Source of the DNA: Carettochelys insculpta
Lineage: Eukaryota > Chordata > Testudines > Carettochelyidae
Direction of reading: 5' to 3'
Assembly (NCBI RefSeq): GCF_033958435.1
Contig: NC_134137.1
Coordinates: forward strand, 240,482,501 to 240,546,500
DNA length: 64,000 nucleotides
How positions within the stretch are numbered: the first letter of the stretch is position 1; the number at the start of each line of letters is the position of its first letter. Both the position numbers and the translations under genes were made by a program. Shown here one piece after another: positions 1-12,603 of the stretch. The notes beneath the pieces were generated by a model. That model saw nothing but the letters and a program-made list of their open reading frames with translations. It did no database searches and was not told the DNA's origin.

Positions 1-1429
1 GAACTCAGATCAGAACTAAGACCCTGAGAAATCATGATGGCTAGAGGCAAATAAAACAAGTTTCTTGGACTCTCCTACTAAATCCCGTGCAGGGAAAAAG
101 CCTTCTTAAGCTTTGAAACTCTGCGCAGGGCAAGGCATGCTTCTGTCTGGAAGCAGGGTCTGCACAGCCTGGCAGCCATGTGGTGGGGGTTAGGGGGATA
201 GCCATGTGGTGGTGTCTGTGTCAGGGGGTGGGGGACTTGATTTTCACCCGGCACTGCTGAGCATCCCTGGTGTAACCTAACCTTTCTCCAACATGCCCTG
301 GGAAATCTTCCTATGAATGTCGCATTTCTTTTGCTGGCTTGCACAGAAATGAGATCCTGGCTCTCTTGATGGCTCCATGCTGGGGCTTTTTTGTGATCCT
401 GTGAAATTATGGCTAGTAGATGTACTGCTGAGATGCGATCCTGAGGCCTGCTCACCATGTTGGCCAGAAAGGAAAAGAAATGAATTCCAAGTCAAGGGCT
501 GGTGACCACTGCTTCTGTCACCTACTTCCTGCTCACCTGGAGAGCAGAGAGGTGAAGTCATGACCAGAGACGACACATTGGGGGTAGTGTTGGATATTTT
601 TGGAGGCTAATAAAATCGATTTTAATAACACTGCTGTCCGCACTAGCACTGAAAAACAGATTTTGGTGTTGCTCCCAGTGAAATCAGGTTTACCAAAGCC
701 AACATTAGAGCCTCTTAAAATCGATCTATTGAGACCTATGGTGAAGACTGATGCTTTATAAAACTGACCTAATACACCCGAATTCAATTTTTAACCCCTA
801 GTGTAGACAAGGCCTGAATTCTCCAGCTGAGCTGTGATTTTCTCACTACCACAAACAAGCACCATCAACTGACTCCATGCTGCACCATGAAGTCTCACAT
901 GCCACTACAGCTAAAGACTGTGAGAGAACAGCTGAAATAATTGGCTTGATACAGCTGGATCATTTTATTTGCTAATTCTTCCCTATTGAAATGAAAACTA
1001 CTATTGGAAGGTTGATCCAAATGACAATCTAATGGGACTTCAACAGACCTCCAAATACTCAGAGGTTATGTCTATACTGCTAGTATTTACAGAAAATATG
1101 AATACAAATGATTTATAGGGAAGACCAAAATACTAACGTTATTGCATACAAGCACACCAGAATGACTTCACCAAACAATGTTTTGAAAGTTGATCTCCTG
1201 GAGATATTTGCAATTCAAATTGTCACTTCAGGTTGTGTCCTTCTGCTATTACCCACCTATGTCCCAGAACTCTTAGCAGATGTGAAAGAGTGAAGGGCAT
1301 TGCAATGATAGCTGGTCTGGGAGAATACTCCATAGCATGGGTGCATGAACAATCCAGTCACAATTTTTCTGTGGAGGTGAAACGTTGCACTGGCATTAGA
1401 AAGGAAAGCTATGTCTGTTATCTACTTAC
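1..1429 (-). other. Intron 3 of the FAR2-like gene (partial)
   Basis: Noncoding sequence downstream of the third coding exon on the minus strand. About 585-812 is a decayed TIR element. The remainder, 1-580 and 820-1429, shows no recognisable gene, repeat or RNA. Short open frames here lack family motifs. Confidence 0.7.
585..812. mobile_element. Decayed small TIR (MITE-like) element
   Basis: The right end reads AGTGTAGACAAGGCCTG, the terminal type shared by other small elements in this window (3522-3857, 49590-49718, 30952-31240). Internally two ATCGATTTTAA-type tracts occur in opposite orientations. The left end is not clear and no target duplication was found, so the left limit is approximate. 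Confidence 0.45.
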
Positions 1430-1609
1430 TCCACTAAGTCGCAGAGCTTCTTGGTCTCAACAGGTGGTGGGTAGATGACTTCATCTATATTTCTTCTATT
1501 ACAATTTGCATAGGCAGTGGAGATGTGGATAAAGGCCTCAAGTTTCTGCATCTGCCGGGCCAGCAACAGGAGCTGTTGTGTGCCCATGACATTTAGCAGC
1601 AGGGCATGT
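1430..1609 (-). CDS. FAR2: Fatty acyl-CoA reductase, third coding exon
   Basis: Internal exon of 180 nt, entered in phase 2 and left in phase 2. It supplies the last base of codon 122, residues 123-181 and two bases of codon 182 (Glu if the next exon starts with a purine). The acceptor is CTTATCCAG and the donor GTAAGT. The peptide contains [16 protein letters not shown] and [10 protein letters not shown]. The STAY segment precedes the catalytic YxxxK of extended short-chain reductases, which must be encoded further left. About 35% of a protein usually near 515 residues is covered by the three exons. No damage is seen. FAR1 has the same exon logic, but the residues here, with the N terminus, favour FAR2. 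Confidence 0.86.
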
Positions 1610-4312
1610 CTGGATAAGGGGGGAGAAAAAACAAACAAAAGGAGTCCAGATGGGATGAATATGTTAAAACTACACATATGGCAAACCTCTCCTTGGAGGC
1701 AAATCTCCACTGTGGAGGAAATGGGTCACAGCAGAAGAGGAAAGTTAAATGAGATGTAAAATTAGTTTTCAAACTTATATTGTTGGGAGTCTTCTACTAT
1801 AGATCTGCTACTCTGGTCAAAAGCTATAACACGGGGATATTTCTGCACAATCCAATGGACTGGAGGCAAAGTTCCTCTCTAATTTATTATGGAAACTAAA
1901 ACTGGCAGCAACTCCTTGATGGCATGTTTGCTGAACAACCATTCCACCACAAGAAAAATAGACCTATGTAAACAAGGAAATGAAGTGTTATCCCTACTGA
2001 CTTTTCAGCCCCATTCAGATTGTCTATCTGGTCTTGAAGGACACAAGCTGTACTGACACACAAGGGATTCCAGATAAATAACAAAGGTCTTGTCCAGAGC
2101 AATGGAACAATAGTGAAAGAAACTAAAATTACAGGTAATAAAATGAGGGATTCCCAAGGGCTGGGGTAAACAGTTACTAAAGAAATAAGGGCAAAGGTTA
2201 CCAGTGTGAATGTCTTTCTTGAAACACTCAGGATATGTGCAAGATGCTCTGGTGGTTGTCTGCAGGGGGTCTGACTAATATGTGGTCTCCTCTTTCTTGA
2301 GCTTGCTTGTTGGCTTCACATTAAAGGAAGCTGCTCTCCTCCATGGAGGCAGAGACACCGGGGAAGATGGGGACAGTTTCAGCAAACCTGTCAGCAGGAA
2401 GAGCTTTCAGTTTGGGGGGCAGGGAAGAGGAACTCGATCTCAAGTCAGCTGGACTGGAGAGAAATACCCCTGGGTTATTTCTGGCCAAAAAAATTGATTT
2501 ACATTGATTTATTTTGCATATACTGCACCATCTCACTTAGTTTAAATTGTAGCAGAGTGAATAACAGGTTTTGTAGCTCACTGACAATACTTGGGGGAAA
2601 AGTGTTGGAGAAATTAAAGTGATTCAAAAATGTTCAGCAAATAAAATTGAAAAACAAAATGTTTCAGGGCAAACAAAATGATTTGTTCCACTCAAAATGC
2701 AACATAGCATTTTGATTTAAAGCTTTTTAAAACACAAGTAAAGAAATTCTGAATAAAAAGTGATTATAAATTGAAAAATCAAAATGCTGGATTTAGAAAA
2801 TGTTGAAATGTTTTACTTTTACACTTTCTTACCTTGATATGAAAAATCTGGAGAAACAAACATGAAGTTGCAAAACATGAAAAAGTGTTCCTGAATATCT
2901 ATTTGTTTTTTAATGGGAAAAAATTTGTCTGAAAAATTTCAGCCAGTTCTCCCTATAATCTCATTTCAAGGACTGTGTTTTTGGAATACAAGAAAATTCA
3001 ATCATGAAATCCACTACAATGCTCTGGGAGAAATTTCCGCCTGGCCCTTGTGATGATTAACTAAATATAGTTACAAGTTACAATTATAAGTATATCTATA
3101 TTAACAAGTCCTCATGTTGATCAATACAGAAACACATTCAATATAATGTCTCAGAGAGGAATAGTTTAACTGTCATTAATAAAGCTCTTTTAGGGCCTGT
3201 ATCTATGTCCATGATCATATCTTTATAATTTTTAACATGGGGCTCAAAGGCACTAATCACAATTCAGACCCCATTATGCTAGGGCATCGTTTGTTAATAT
3301 GCAACAATATACAAACCATGTGTTTCTCAAGGAAACCCCTGAAGTGACTGGCCATCTTTTTAAAGTGCTTCATTACAATGAAGGCAACATTTCTAAAGTT
3401 GGGGGAATATTTTAAAGTGTTAAGCATCTGGTGATTTGCTATTTAAAATATTCTACTTCAAAAATATATCATTTCCTTCCTCGAGTTACTTCTATTGAAA
3501 AAGTGAGATCAACAACCCTAGGGGCCGTGTCTACACTAGCCAAAAACTTCGAAATGGCCATGCTAATGGTCATTTCGAAGTTTACTAATGAAGCGCCGAA
3601 ATACATATTCAGCGCCTCATTAGCATAAGGGAGGCCGCGGCACTTCGAAATTGATGGGGCTCGCCACTGCGCGGCTCGTCCAAACGGGGCTCCTTTTCGA
3701 AAGGACCCTGGCTACTTCGAAGTCCCCTTATTCCCATGAGCCACGGCCTCCCGCATGCTAATAAGGTGCTGAATATGTATTTCAGCGCTTCATTAGTAAA
3801 CTTTGAAATGGTCATTTGCATGGCAATTTCGAAGTTTTTGGCTAGTGTAGACGTAGCCTAGCTGTATTGTCACAGAGTTAAAGGCAGTGTAGACTTATTT
3901 CAAACTCCTTCCACATAGCCCTGCCAAAATATCTCTGTGCAGCCCCTAACTCTCTCCTGCTATTCCAGTTCTGGGGCCGTGCCTAACTATGTCACTGCAC
4001 TACAATCCTAATTTGCAGCATTTCATCTCAGTTCTGAGCTTCATGTCACAATGCCAAAGTACCTCAATCTTTATATATGTGTGTGTTTTTATTAAGGTTT
4101 GGAGCACATGATATTTTAGGCAGTCACTAATTTGACCCCTTTAAATTGTTTATCTAATCCACAATCTATATGGAGTTTGAAAAACTTACTTGGAAATTTA
4201 ATATAGTAACTGTACAAGAAAAACACTGAATAGTCTCTGCTACTCTGTGTGCCCCAGTAAAATGCTCTGCTCTGCTTAATAAATGGAAAACAGCAGAGAA
4301 GAAGGGACATAC
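1610..4312 (-). other. Intron 2 of the FAR2-like gene
   Basis: A 2703-bp intron with GT and AG ends on the minus strand. It contains one well-preserved TIR element at 3522-3857. The rest is AT-rich unique-looking sequence in which I recognise nothing. Confidence 0.8.
3522..3857. mobile_element. 336-bp near-palindromic TIR element
   Basis: The ends are inverted copies: CCGTGTCTACACTAGCC on the left and GGCTAGTGTAGACG on the right, continuing inward as AAAAACTTCGAA and TTCGAAGTTTTT. Similarity of the arms continues through most of the element (both sides carry CTTCATTAG and GAATA blocks). It is flanked by CTAG at 3518-3521 and 3858-3861, a possible 3- or 4-bp target duplication. TTCGAA occurs repeatedly. 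It encodes nothing and would be a nonautonomous DNA transposon. Superfamily is uncertain. Confidence 0.75.
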
Positions 4313-4488
4313 TTCAGTGGCTCATCAAAGCGAACAGTTGCTGCACAGTGGAAGACAACATTGACATGGGACACGAGCTCCTGTGAGTCCTTGGCGCTGA
4401 TGGCTAGATTTGGTTGGGTGAGTTCTGCATTAATAGGCTTAATCTTCTCCTGGAAGTTAGGGCAATCTTCCCGGACTCTGTCAAAGAC
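4313..4488 (-). CDS. FAR2: Fatty acyl-CoA reductase, second coding exon
   Basis: Internal exon of 176 nt, entered in phase 0 and left in phase 2. It encodes residues 64-121, from VFDRVRED to FDEPL. The acceptor reads TTCTAG and the donor GTATGT on the minus strand. The segment FHCAATVRF (residues 109-117) is the conserved strand and loop of the NAD-binding domain found in animal fatty acyl-CoA reductases, and the stretch AELTQPNLAIS also fits that family. The exon joins the first coding exon across a 51.3-kb intron and the next across 2.7 kb. No stop or frameshift is present, so this looks like a functional exon, not a retrocopy. The split codon with the next exon gives Lys122. Confidence 0.86.
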
Positions 4489-4682
4489 CTAGAAGCAGAA
4501 ACACAATGATCAGCTGCTAACTCATGGACTAATCTTATCATTCCCACTCACGACAATGCTACCCTGATTAATAGCCCGTTTGCATTTGTATTGCAACAGC
4601 TGATGAAACTAACTGTGAGTGACAGAGGCAAGAGATGCTTTATTGGGGCATGTGGGCAGATAAATAATAATGGACCTGATTT

Positions 4683-4725
4683 AAAAAAACAAAACAAAAC
4701 AAAACAAAAAACAAAACCAAAAACA
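4683..4725 (+). repeat. (AAAAC)n simple repeat
   Basis: An imperfect A-rich tract of AAAAC units about 43 bp long. It is not attached to a recognisable retroelement tail. Confidence 0.85.
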
Positions 4726-7700
4726 TCACCTAAAAGTTTGAGTAGAGGATGAGTTAGTTCCCTAGCTGCATAATGAACAAAAGGGCTCAGAATTCCATGT
4801 CTTCCAGGGAATCCACAAGAGGTTCCATGCACCCACAATGGCTCTGCAACCCCCTATACACAATCTGGCTAGCATGCACCAATGGAGCTGTGTTGCCAGG
4901 ACCTCTTCAACTGGCGACTGCCCCTCTAGAAACTTACATGAACAGGTGAAAGATGAGGGAACCATCTGGAGTGGGACATACAGGAAAAGTAAAGCCACAT
5001 AAGGCTTTGCTGACTTTCTGCTGATTGTACAGAGGCCACGAGGGGAGGAGGAAGATAATGAGCACCATCATGCTTCTAGCTCTCCCCCGTCACCAACTGC
5101 TGATTTCTTCTCATGGTTATGTAGTTGGAGTCCCACAGCTGGAGAAGAGTGATCAGAACTGGGAAGATTATACGGCTGTGTATCTTTCCATTACTATGCT
5201 CTCTGTTGTCAAAGATACTGTCCTACCTGTGACTTGTTCTGTTTATGGAAGGGTGTGAAGTACTTATTTTACAATAAACATACACTAAATAAAAGATATA
5301 GAAATAGATTAAATTGCAACTAAAGCAAATATTCTCTCATCTGACTAAGGAACTATCATCCTTCTGTTTATTTGGTCAAGAAATCCAGAAAATCCCCCAG
5401 GTTTGCAACAATATAGAAGTGACCAGGATCTGATAAGCCACCTCCCTAAAACAGCATGTTGTCTGGTTGGTCTCTTTTCTTCAACATATTGCCAAGTGGT
5501 TCTTAATAAACAAGAAATCTTCAAGTGAGCAAGTTAACAGGAGTCTGGACATAAAGATGTTTCATCTTTTACAAAATTCCCAGGTGTGTATTGGGAGCAG
5601 TATCTTAGCGATGGTAACTGGATTTACAGCTGTAAATCATTCCCAAAGTATCATACATGGAATCACTGGTTTTACAGTTAAAAAAAATCCTATACAAAGT
5701 CTCTGAAATAGGCTAGATTTTCAAAGGCACCAATGTAAGGTTGGTGCTCAATTCTCATTTAGTTTTAATAGGAACTGGGTGCCTAATGCACTTGGGTGTA
5801 TAGAGAAAGTACCCTAATCTGCATCATTTCAATGTCAACATATGAAGGGATTAGAAGGTAAGGTCTGGTGAGACCAAAACTGATCTGTATTTTAGCTTAG
5901 AAGTATTGTAATACTAGAGTCCTGGGGCCTCAAGATATCAGGCCTGATTCTCCATTGCTGTGCCTCTTGTGTAGTCATTTACACCAGTGCAAAAGGAGAG
6001 TAAAACCCTGAACCACACTGTTTTAAACTCCAGTTTGGGCAATTACGTTCTGCCTACATCTAAATTCCAACTGTTTTCCCCATTACGTAGAATATTCTTT
6101 AATTTCTCTCGTAACTATTGTGCAACATTGCTTCAGGCTGCTGGGTTTCACTTCAAAAGATTCATTGCATTTCAGTGAAGGGCAAGGCAATTTCTAAATG
6201 GAAGACTGTAACTCAGTGTAATGCTTTTGAATTCAGCTGGGTGATAAGACCTCCGTAAATCAGATTCACGTCAATGGAGCAGTTGTTTCATCAAAATCCA
6301 TTGAAACATTTAAAGAATCTGAAGGTCTGACAATGAGACTCAACCTATGAAGATTTAAAAAGACAAAAAAAAACGCAGCCAACTTGATGATGATGCTTTT
6401 AGCTGAATAAATGACTAACATGTACAGTCCAGAGTTTCCTAGGGCTAGGCAATAATTATTTTTAAATGGTGATTATCAGTTGAAATTACTGAGTTTATCT
6501 GATTAATCTTCATCAGTGATATGAGAATTTATGACTGTGCAGGCTCTTCCCCTTCTTAAGGGATCTTCAAAGGTAAGCAAGTATTTAAAAACAGATGTGT
6601 TAGTGGGCTCGCCAGCTGGAAATGCTAAATTTCATGCGCAGAGAAGGTACAGAGTCAGAGGAACTCCCAAAATGACTAACATTGCATCGAATAGTAGAAA
6701 GGAAAAAGTGTTGTTTTTTCCACCCATGTACTTAACAATTGCCATGGTTAAGAAAACCCAGGAAAACCGATGCTGGCATGCTGTGGTTTCAGTGTAAGCT
6801 ATTTCTTCTCTGTCATACTGGATATTATCATGTCTGCATAACAGGCCGTCATAAACCCACCAATCACTTATGTCGCATTCAATCCTCAAACTAAAACTTA
6901 AAGTGCTTCTGCTGCCTCTCTGCATATGGGTGAGATGCATTCCAGAATCTCCAGAGTTGTTTTTATTCCATACTGCCATATTTCCTTGTCCCAGGAATAG
7001 TCAGATTTCTGGGATTAAAATTTACTTCATTTTTCATGCTTTGCAGAGATGGTTCGGGGACCATCCCAAATGCAATGCATCGTCCGAAAACATCTGCTGG
7101 GTGCGTGTTCCAAACCTTTACTCTCCCTTTCTATTGTCTACCCAGGGCTTGATCTCACTTTCCCAGAGAGCGAGAGAGGTGAAAAAACAATGCTTTGTAC
7201 CCAACACCCACCCCAAAAGGTGAAGATAATTCATAACTGCTCCTGCCAGTGAGTCTTAATTAGAACGACTTCTGCATAAAAGTCCCAGTTAAACAGTTCA
7301 TCTCAGGCCACCTGCAAAATTGAAAAAGGAATTCATCAGATGGTTTGATAGGTCAAACATTTACACCTTCCCTTTTTACTCAGAGAAAATTCTCAGCAAA
7401 ATAATATTTTGTAGCAGAGACAAAAAAACAGGGACTAAAATTTCTCCTGCTTTACAGGTACATTGCCAAGTCTGGCAGTTTAACCAGTTCTGTTTTCTGA
7501 TAGCTGTTTGCAGATGGGTGCAGTTTCTTTACTTTTTTTTTCCCCCCCAGATGTGGGCCTCACTCATAATCTATACCTTTACCACTAGTAAATGAGATCA
7601 GTGACATACGCTCCAAACAGAGCAGTAGGCCACTCAGAAGCTTTAGCTGGACCAGAAAACAGGGCCCATTGTACTTAGCACTGACTCCCACAGCAAACCC

Positions 7701-8743
7701 ATCACACCCTTGTGCACCTGTGATCTGCACTGGATAAGTCTATTTCTAACTGCCATGCAGACTGCCATTTTTAATCCGTAAGGGAGTGATCTCACAAAGT
7801 GCTGAATACACAGGCCTGACCCAGCACACTGCAATCCACGGAGGAGTGTGTTTTCTAAGTGCTAGTCACAGAAGGTATGAGTTGTTATAGCCCCTCCTTT
7901 GGAGCCTTGGTTCTTTCACTTTAAACAGTGGCAGGTCACACTTTTGGCCTACACAGCAGAAACCTCAACAGCACTTTACATGTGCTTAACTTGAATCATA
8001 CGGACAGGTGAGCATGTGCTTATATGACTTGCTGGACGAGGGCCAGAGTGCTTGGCACATTACAGGTTTCAGCACTAAGTCCCGATGTGGTCCAGGGCCT
8101 GGCTCTCAGAGGACTGCCTCTCTGCTACGGTGGTATCAAAGCACTTAAGTCTGAGCTACCAATCTCCTGCTTTCATTGGGAGGTGCTGCGGAAATCTGCT
8201 ATGTATCTCCTGCTTGGTATAAGAGGCCCTGTGTCTGCAGACCTTGAAAACGTGCTTTTATTAGGCTTTTGTGAAGGGAGCAGGGAGGAGATAAACTTGG
8301 AAAACAGCAATAGTAGAAAGCTGTTAAATTGAAAGAAATTCCAAGAACACCAACAGAAATGATCTTGAGCCTGAAATTTATGGTTTATAAGGAAAATTTA
8401 ATAGGATCAAATACAAAGAGTTTGACTAAACAGATAAAATGAATAAGTAATCTGTCCACAGGTATTTAAAAGTAAACAATAAGGAAGGGTAAGAATTGTT
8501 TATCAGAATCTAAGGGAACATAAGGAATAATTAAGTAAAGAAAAACTATGTAATTAAGCAGAGGAAAATTAGGGTTGACTGTCAAAGCAAAACCTTAAAC
8601 AAAATGCCTTCATAAAAGTGAGCTCCATTAGCCCACAAATCATCTCAGACAGCAAGTGGTGGAAAGCCCCATTGTTTACAACATTTAAAAGTAGTCTAGA
8701 CAACAATCACTAGTATATGCACTGTAAGGGAAAGTCTTATGAT

Positions 8744-8748
<5 letters not shown>
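4726..8748. other. Intron stretch with little recognisable content
   Basis: No coding exon or young repeat is seen. About 5940-6000 contains a worn 'gcctgattctcc ... atttacaccagtgcaaa' segment, the inverse of the one at 18405-18525, so it is probably an ancient interspersed repeat. The rest looks unique. Confidence 0.5.
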
Positions 8749-8806
<58 letters not shown>

Positions 8807-8812
8807 GTGTGT
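8749..8812 (+). repeat. Compound microsatellite (TA)n(GA)n(GT)n
   Basis: About 15 TA units pass directly into about 14 GA units and four GT units. Likely polymorphic in length. Confidence 0.95.
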
Positions 8813-9129
8813 CTATTGATGGTGTGCTTGTTGAAGAATTCCTCTTAAACAGCAGAGTTACGACCACAGAATTTGGTGTGCAGCATTCTCTTACCCTACC
8901 TTAAACCAAGGTCAGGGTTTGGTTGTGCCTGGGATGTGGGAAATGCCTGAAATCCCAGAACATGGAAAGGGAGGGGCAGCTGGAGGACTGAGGTGAAAGG
9001 AAGGGGCACAGACAGGAGGGACATGATACTGAACGTGGCCCCTGGAGGAAGTTGCAACACCAAGAGAGAGGCCAGCAGGGCCGGGGCTCCACCATCCTGC
9101 CTGCCACGAAGACCAGATAAACAGCTCCC

Positions 9130-10080
9130 CTGCCGCAAACTCAGAGCCTGACACCCCCAGTCTGCAGGCCACAGGAAGCAGCAGGAGAGGAAACAGCCTG
9201 CCCCCCACAACAGCTTGCAGACTGCGGAAGAGCAGTTGGAGAGGGGGTAGCTCCCCAGAGCCTGGTTCGCCTCCCAGATAGCCTGCAGGCCATGGGAGAT
9301 GAGGGGCAGCCTGCAGAGCCTGGCCCTTCCCGGACAGCCTGAAGGTCAAGGGAAGGCTGCTGAAGGGTGTCATCGCTCCAAAGCCTGCATCCTAAACAGC
9401 CCACAGACTGTGTGGGGCTTCTCAAAGGGGTATCCCCCGGAGCCTTTGCCCTCCCCAGACAGCCCGCAGGCCATGGAGGGCTAACTGGAGGTGGAAGCAC
9501 CCCAGAGCCTACCCTGGGGGACAGGAAGCCCAATGGAGGCTGAGGCAGCTTCAAGAGCCTCCCCCTCCCACAGTCTGTAAGCCAAATGGTGGCCACTGGA
9601 GGCTAGGAGCACCCCCCCATAAGCTTGCCCACACTTCAAAAGCCTATGGGCCACGGGGAGGTGTCTGCAGGAGGGAAGGGCAGCCCACAGAGCCTGCTTT
9701 CCCCCATCTCCCTGACAGCCTGTAGGCCCAAGGGGCTTTGGAGATGGAAGGCAAGCTCCCAAAGCCTGGCCAGCCCTTGGGGTGCTCACCAAACAGGCGC
9801 CAGTATGGAGGGCGCTGCTAGAGGCTTGGGGTAGCCCCCAAAGCAATGGCCTCCCAGATCAAAGCAGGGCTGGTGGGACCAGGCAACTGGAGGCAAGGGT
9901 CAGCCCACAGGGTGCTCTCCTGCCTTTAACTACCAGCCACTGGTAGGCCAGCCACTACCCCAAGCAAAGACCCCCTGGAGAACCTACAGCCCGGGAGATG
10001 GGGGATAAGATGGAAGAGCTGGAGGCTGGGGCCAGCCCACAGAGCCCCAGCCCCAACCCGACAAGCAGGCAGCCCCAGAG
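9130..10080. repeat. Degenerate GC-rich minisatellite, about 64-bp unit
   Basis: The motif 'gcagcccacagagcctg' or a variant recurs near 9131, 9248, 9305, 9368, 9430, 9497, 9547, 9609, 9680, 9750, 9829, 9897 and 10029. Most steps are 57-71 bp, with one step of about two units at the end. Within a unit it is usually followed by 'ccctccc..gacagcctgcaggcc' and a 'ctggagg' block. The unit length is not a multiple of three and units differ by many substitutions and indels, so the long open frames on both strands here are composition artefacts. About 8890-9130 and 10080-10360 are C- or G-rich flanks without clear units. Confidence 0.75.
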
Positions 10081-10361
10081 CCGTCCCTCCCAGGAGGAGC
10101 CACTGGATGGGGTGTGTAGCCCTGGACTGCTGGGAGGAGCTGCCACCATAGCAGTGTCACCCTCATCAACGTCAGAGGCCCCAGTAAGCCTGCCCCTTCT
10201 TCACAGCCCTCTGTCTTGAGACCCCTGTCCTAACTTCTGCACTTCTCAGCCCCTAGCCTGGGCCACCTGCACCTCGCAACCCTCTGCCCTAACTAACCCA
10301 TCCACTCCCCGCCTCTCCTCACCCCAATCCCTCTCTCCAGCCTTCACTTTTCTTCAGTTTT

Positions 10362-12212
10362 GAAAAATACTGTCACTGAAAAAAAGGCATGCACATTTTT
10401 CATTTATTTTCAAAATATTACATTGATTAGAAAGCTGAGAAAGCAGGGGTACATCTGCTAGTGGTAACATATTTATACCAATCCTCCTTGGTCTTTTGGT
10501 CTATATCTAATTTTTATGGAAATGTGACACCATTATAAATGGACAAAAGTAGCCAGCATGTCAAAAATTTAGAAAGATTCACTCAAGTTATAAAAAAAGC
10601 TCAGTAAGAGCCAGAACGATCACTGTTCTCTATTTCTGATTAAAGGAGCTTACCTAACACATCCCGGTTGTGTTTACTGCTGACAAACCCATCCCGAGAG
10701 TCTGTAAAAACTGCATGTGCCTGAGGTCTACTTTTAGAATTTGCATTATATCAACATTTTCAAGTAATTAGTCAGCTTCCCATCCTCAGATAATTAGTCC
10801 ACCATTAATTGTTAACATGGCGTGTTCTGAATGCAGTGCATCGCTTAGCCAGACAATGTGTGCAAACCATTGCTTGAGCAATGTTAATCAGGGATATGCT
10901 GTTGCCCTTCTCCTTCACCCCTTTTTGCTTCCTCTTCTCTCCAGAGATTTAGTTTGAGCCATGATTTTTCTCAGTGTAAACGAGGCTTAATTCATCTCAT
11001 CAGTTTAAAAATGCACTAGGGATTATGAGACAACAAATCACGTCTAATCGGATTCACAGTTACAGCCTTTTCTTAAGTAGAAGCAGTGCAGTGAAAATAT
11101 AGTACCCGTGACCAACAAAAGAGCTGATTACTCCAAGGCAAATCATGAAAATAGAGATACAGAGATGACAGAACATGAATTCTATTCTGGGTCCGCACAA
11201 GCTAATGTACCCAGCTAGCTACTTAGGCTGTGCTTTTAAATGCATGTTCTTGGACTGACATTGCATTTAAGCCAATTCCCATGAATTCTGCTGCTGCCAA
11301 TGCTTAGCTGAATAGGCGCTAGAGAGAGCTCTGAATTACACACCATTTAAGTGGGATCACTGGAAGAGCCCTTGCAAATGTAACCTTATAAAGAGAAACA
11401 GGAAAGCATTCCATGGTGTGTGGCACTATCATGCTGTAAGACAAGCATGGCACAACGTATCATGCTTTCATGAGTTCACTTCTCTGGTCATACACAAACC
11501 CTTGTAATCTCTATGCTCCATACTGGAATGCACAGCCATCAGAACTGACTGTGTGATTATGTTAATGATACTTTCAAAGCAGAGGAGAAATCAGGATGCA
11601 GAGACTGGCTCTGTGTTCTCCAGAAGATAATTAAAATGCTGTGTACACAAAGAAAGTGGAATCTGTACACACATATGCATACAACACAAATAAATATGGA
11701 TATGGACACAATGAACAGAACAGAAGGATTCAGAGAAACAAGAAGTAGGTGCTTTCTGTACCCAGAACTTTTTCTAGTGATTTGTCCAGATCAATTGTAT
11801 ACAATGCCCAAAATGATCACATTTTTCCCACTTCCCATAAGGAACCATTCCAAAATCTAAACAGATCTTTCACCTTTTAATCAGCTTTTCTGAAACGTTC
11901 TCAGATTAAAATTTCCTTCATTTAATTTCTGTCCATTAACCCAGTTGTCCCCCAAGGTTTAAATGAACAAGGGAAAAAGTAAAAAGGGAGCCAGCAGCTA
12001 CCAGAGAGCTGGCACCGGAATCGACAATGACCAAAGCTCTACACTTCCTTTCTCCTTCCTTTCAACTTCAATCTCTTCTTTGAAGGAAAGATATTGGTAA
12101 CTCCCCACAGCCTTAATGTGACTAATTACAAATGTTATGGTCCTAAAGTTATCCACACTCCCTTAAAATCCAGCCACACTATTTAACCTGGTTCTCTGCT
12201 CCTTTTGACAGT
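10362..12212. other. Intron stretch with no recognised feature
   Basis: AT-rich sequence with no convincing gene, transposon or RNA. A few direct oligomers occur but no boundaries can be drawn. Confidence 0.5.
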
Positions 12213-12318
12213 ATCCATGCATCTTATGAAGTAGGTCTTTGCCCATGAAACCTTATGCTCCAATAAATCTATTAGGTACCACAGGACTTCTCATTTTTGC
12301 AGCTTCAGTAACAGACCT
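12213..12318 (+). mobile_element. Hammerhead-like repeat family, copy 1 (old)
   Basis: Shares with copies at 40921, 51636, 52243 and 62476 the order: GCAT, a CTGATGA-like core (here CTTATGA), a short stem-loop, GAAA, CTTATGC, then 'taggtaccacaggact'. The outer GCAT/ATGC pairing is kept, but the core and stem carry several substitutions. I infer an old, inactive copy of a Penelope-like element end. Confidence 0.55.
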
Positions 12319-12603
12319 TGCTTGGATGCCAAGAAAGCTAAGCAGGAGCTGATGGACTCTGAAAACCTAAACAGACTGGCACATAAGCCATGCCAAAAAC
12401 AGACACCTGCTTCTTTGAAATAGTTAAATTAAGACTGTGTCTGCTTTTAATTTTCAAGTGGCCATTTTGAATTCCTTTCCAGGTACTTTTGATAGGTGGA
12501 AAAACAAACAAAAAAATCTGATCTGTTTAGTGTACCATTTTCTTCTGCACACAACTCTGAGCTCAAAAGTGCCTGAAGACTGGCTCTCTGCTCTCAGGAA
12601 CTC

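Noticed and set aside
6632..7252. Overlapping frames of 88-117 codons on both strands in intron 1
   Set aside because: No recognisable protein motif. Both strands are open in overlapping places and there is no supporting splice pattern.
8896..10219. Several overlapping frames of 60-150 codons on both strands
   Set aside because: They coincide with a GC-rich minisatellite whose unit is not a multiple of three. Low stop frequency is explained by composition.
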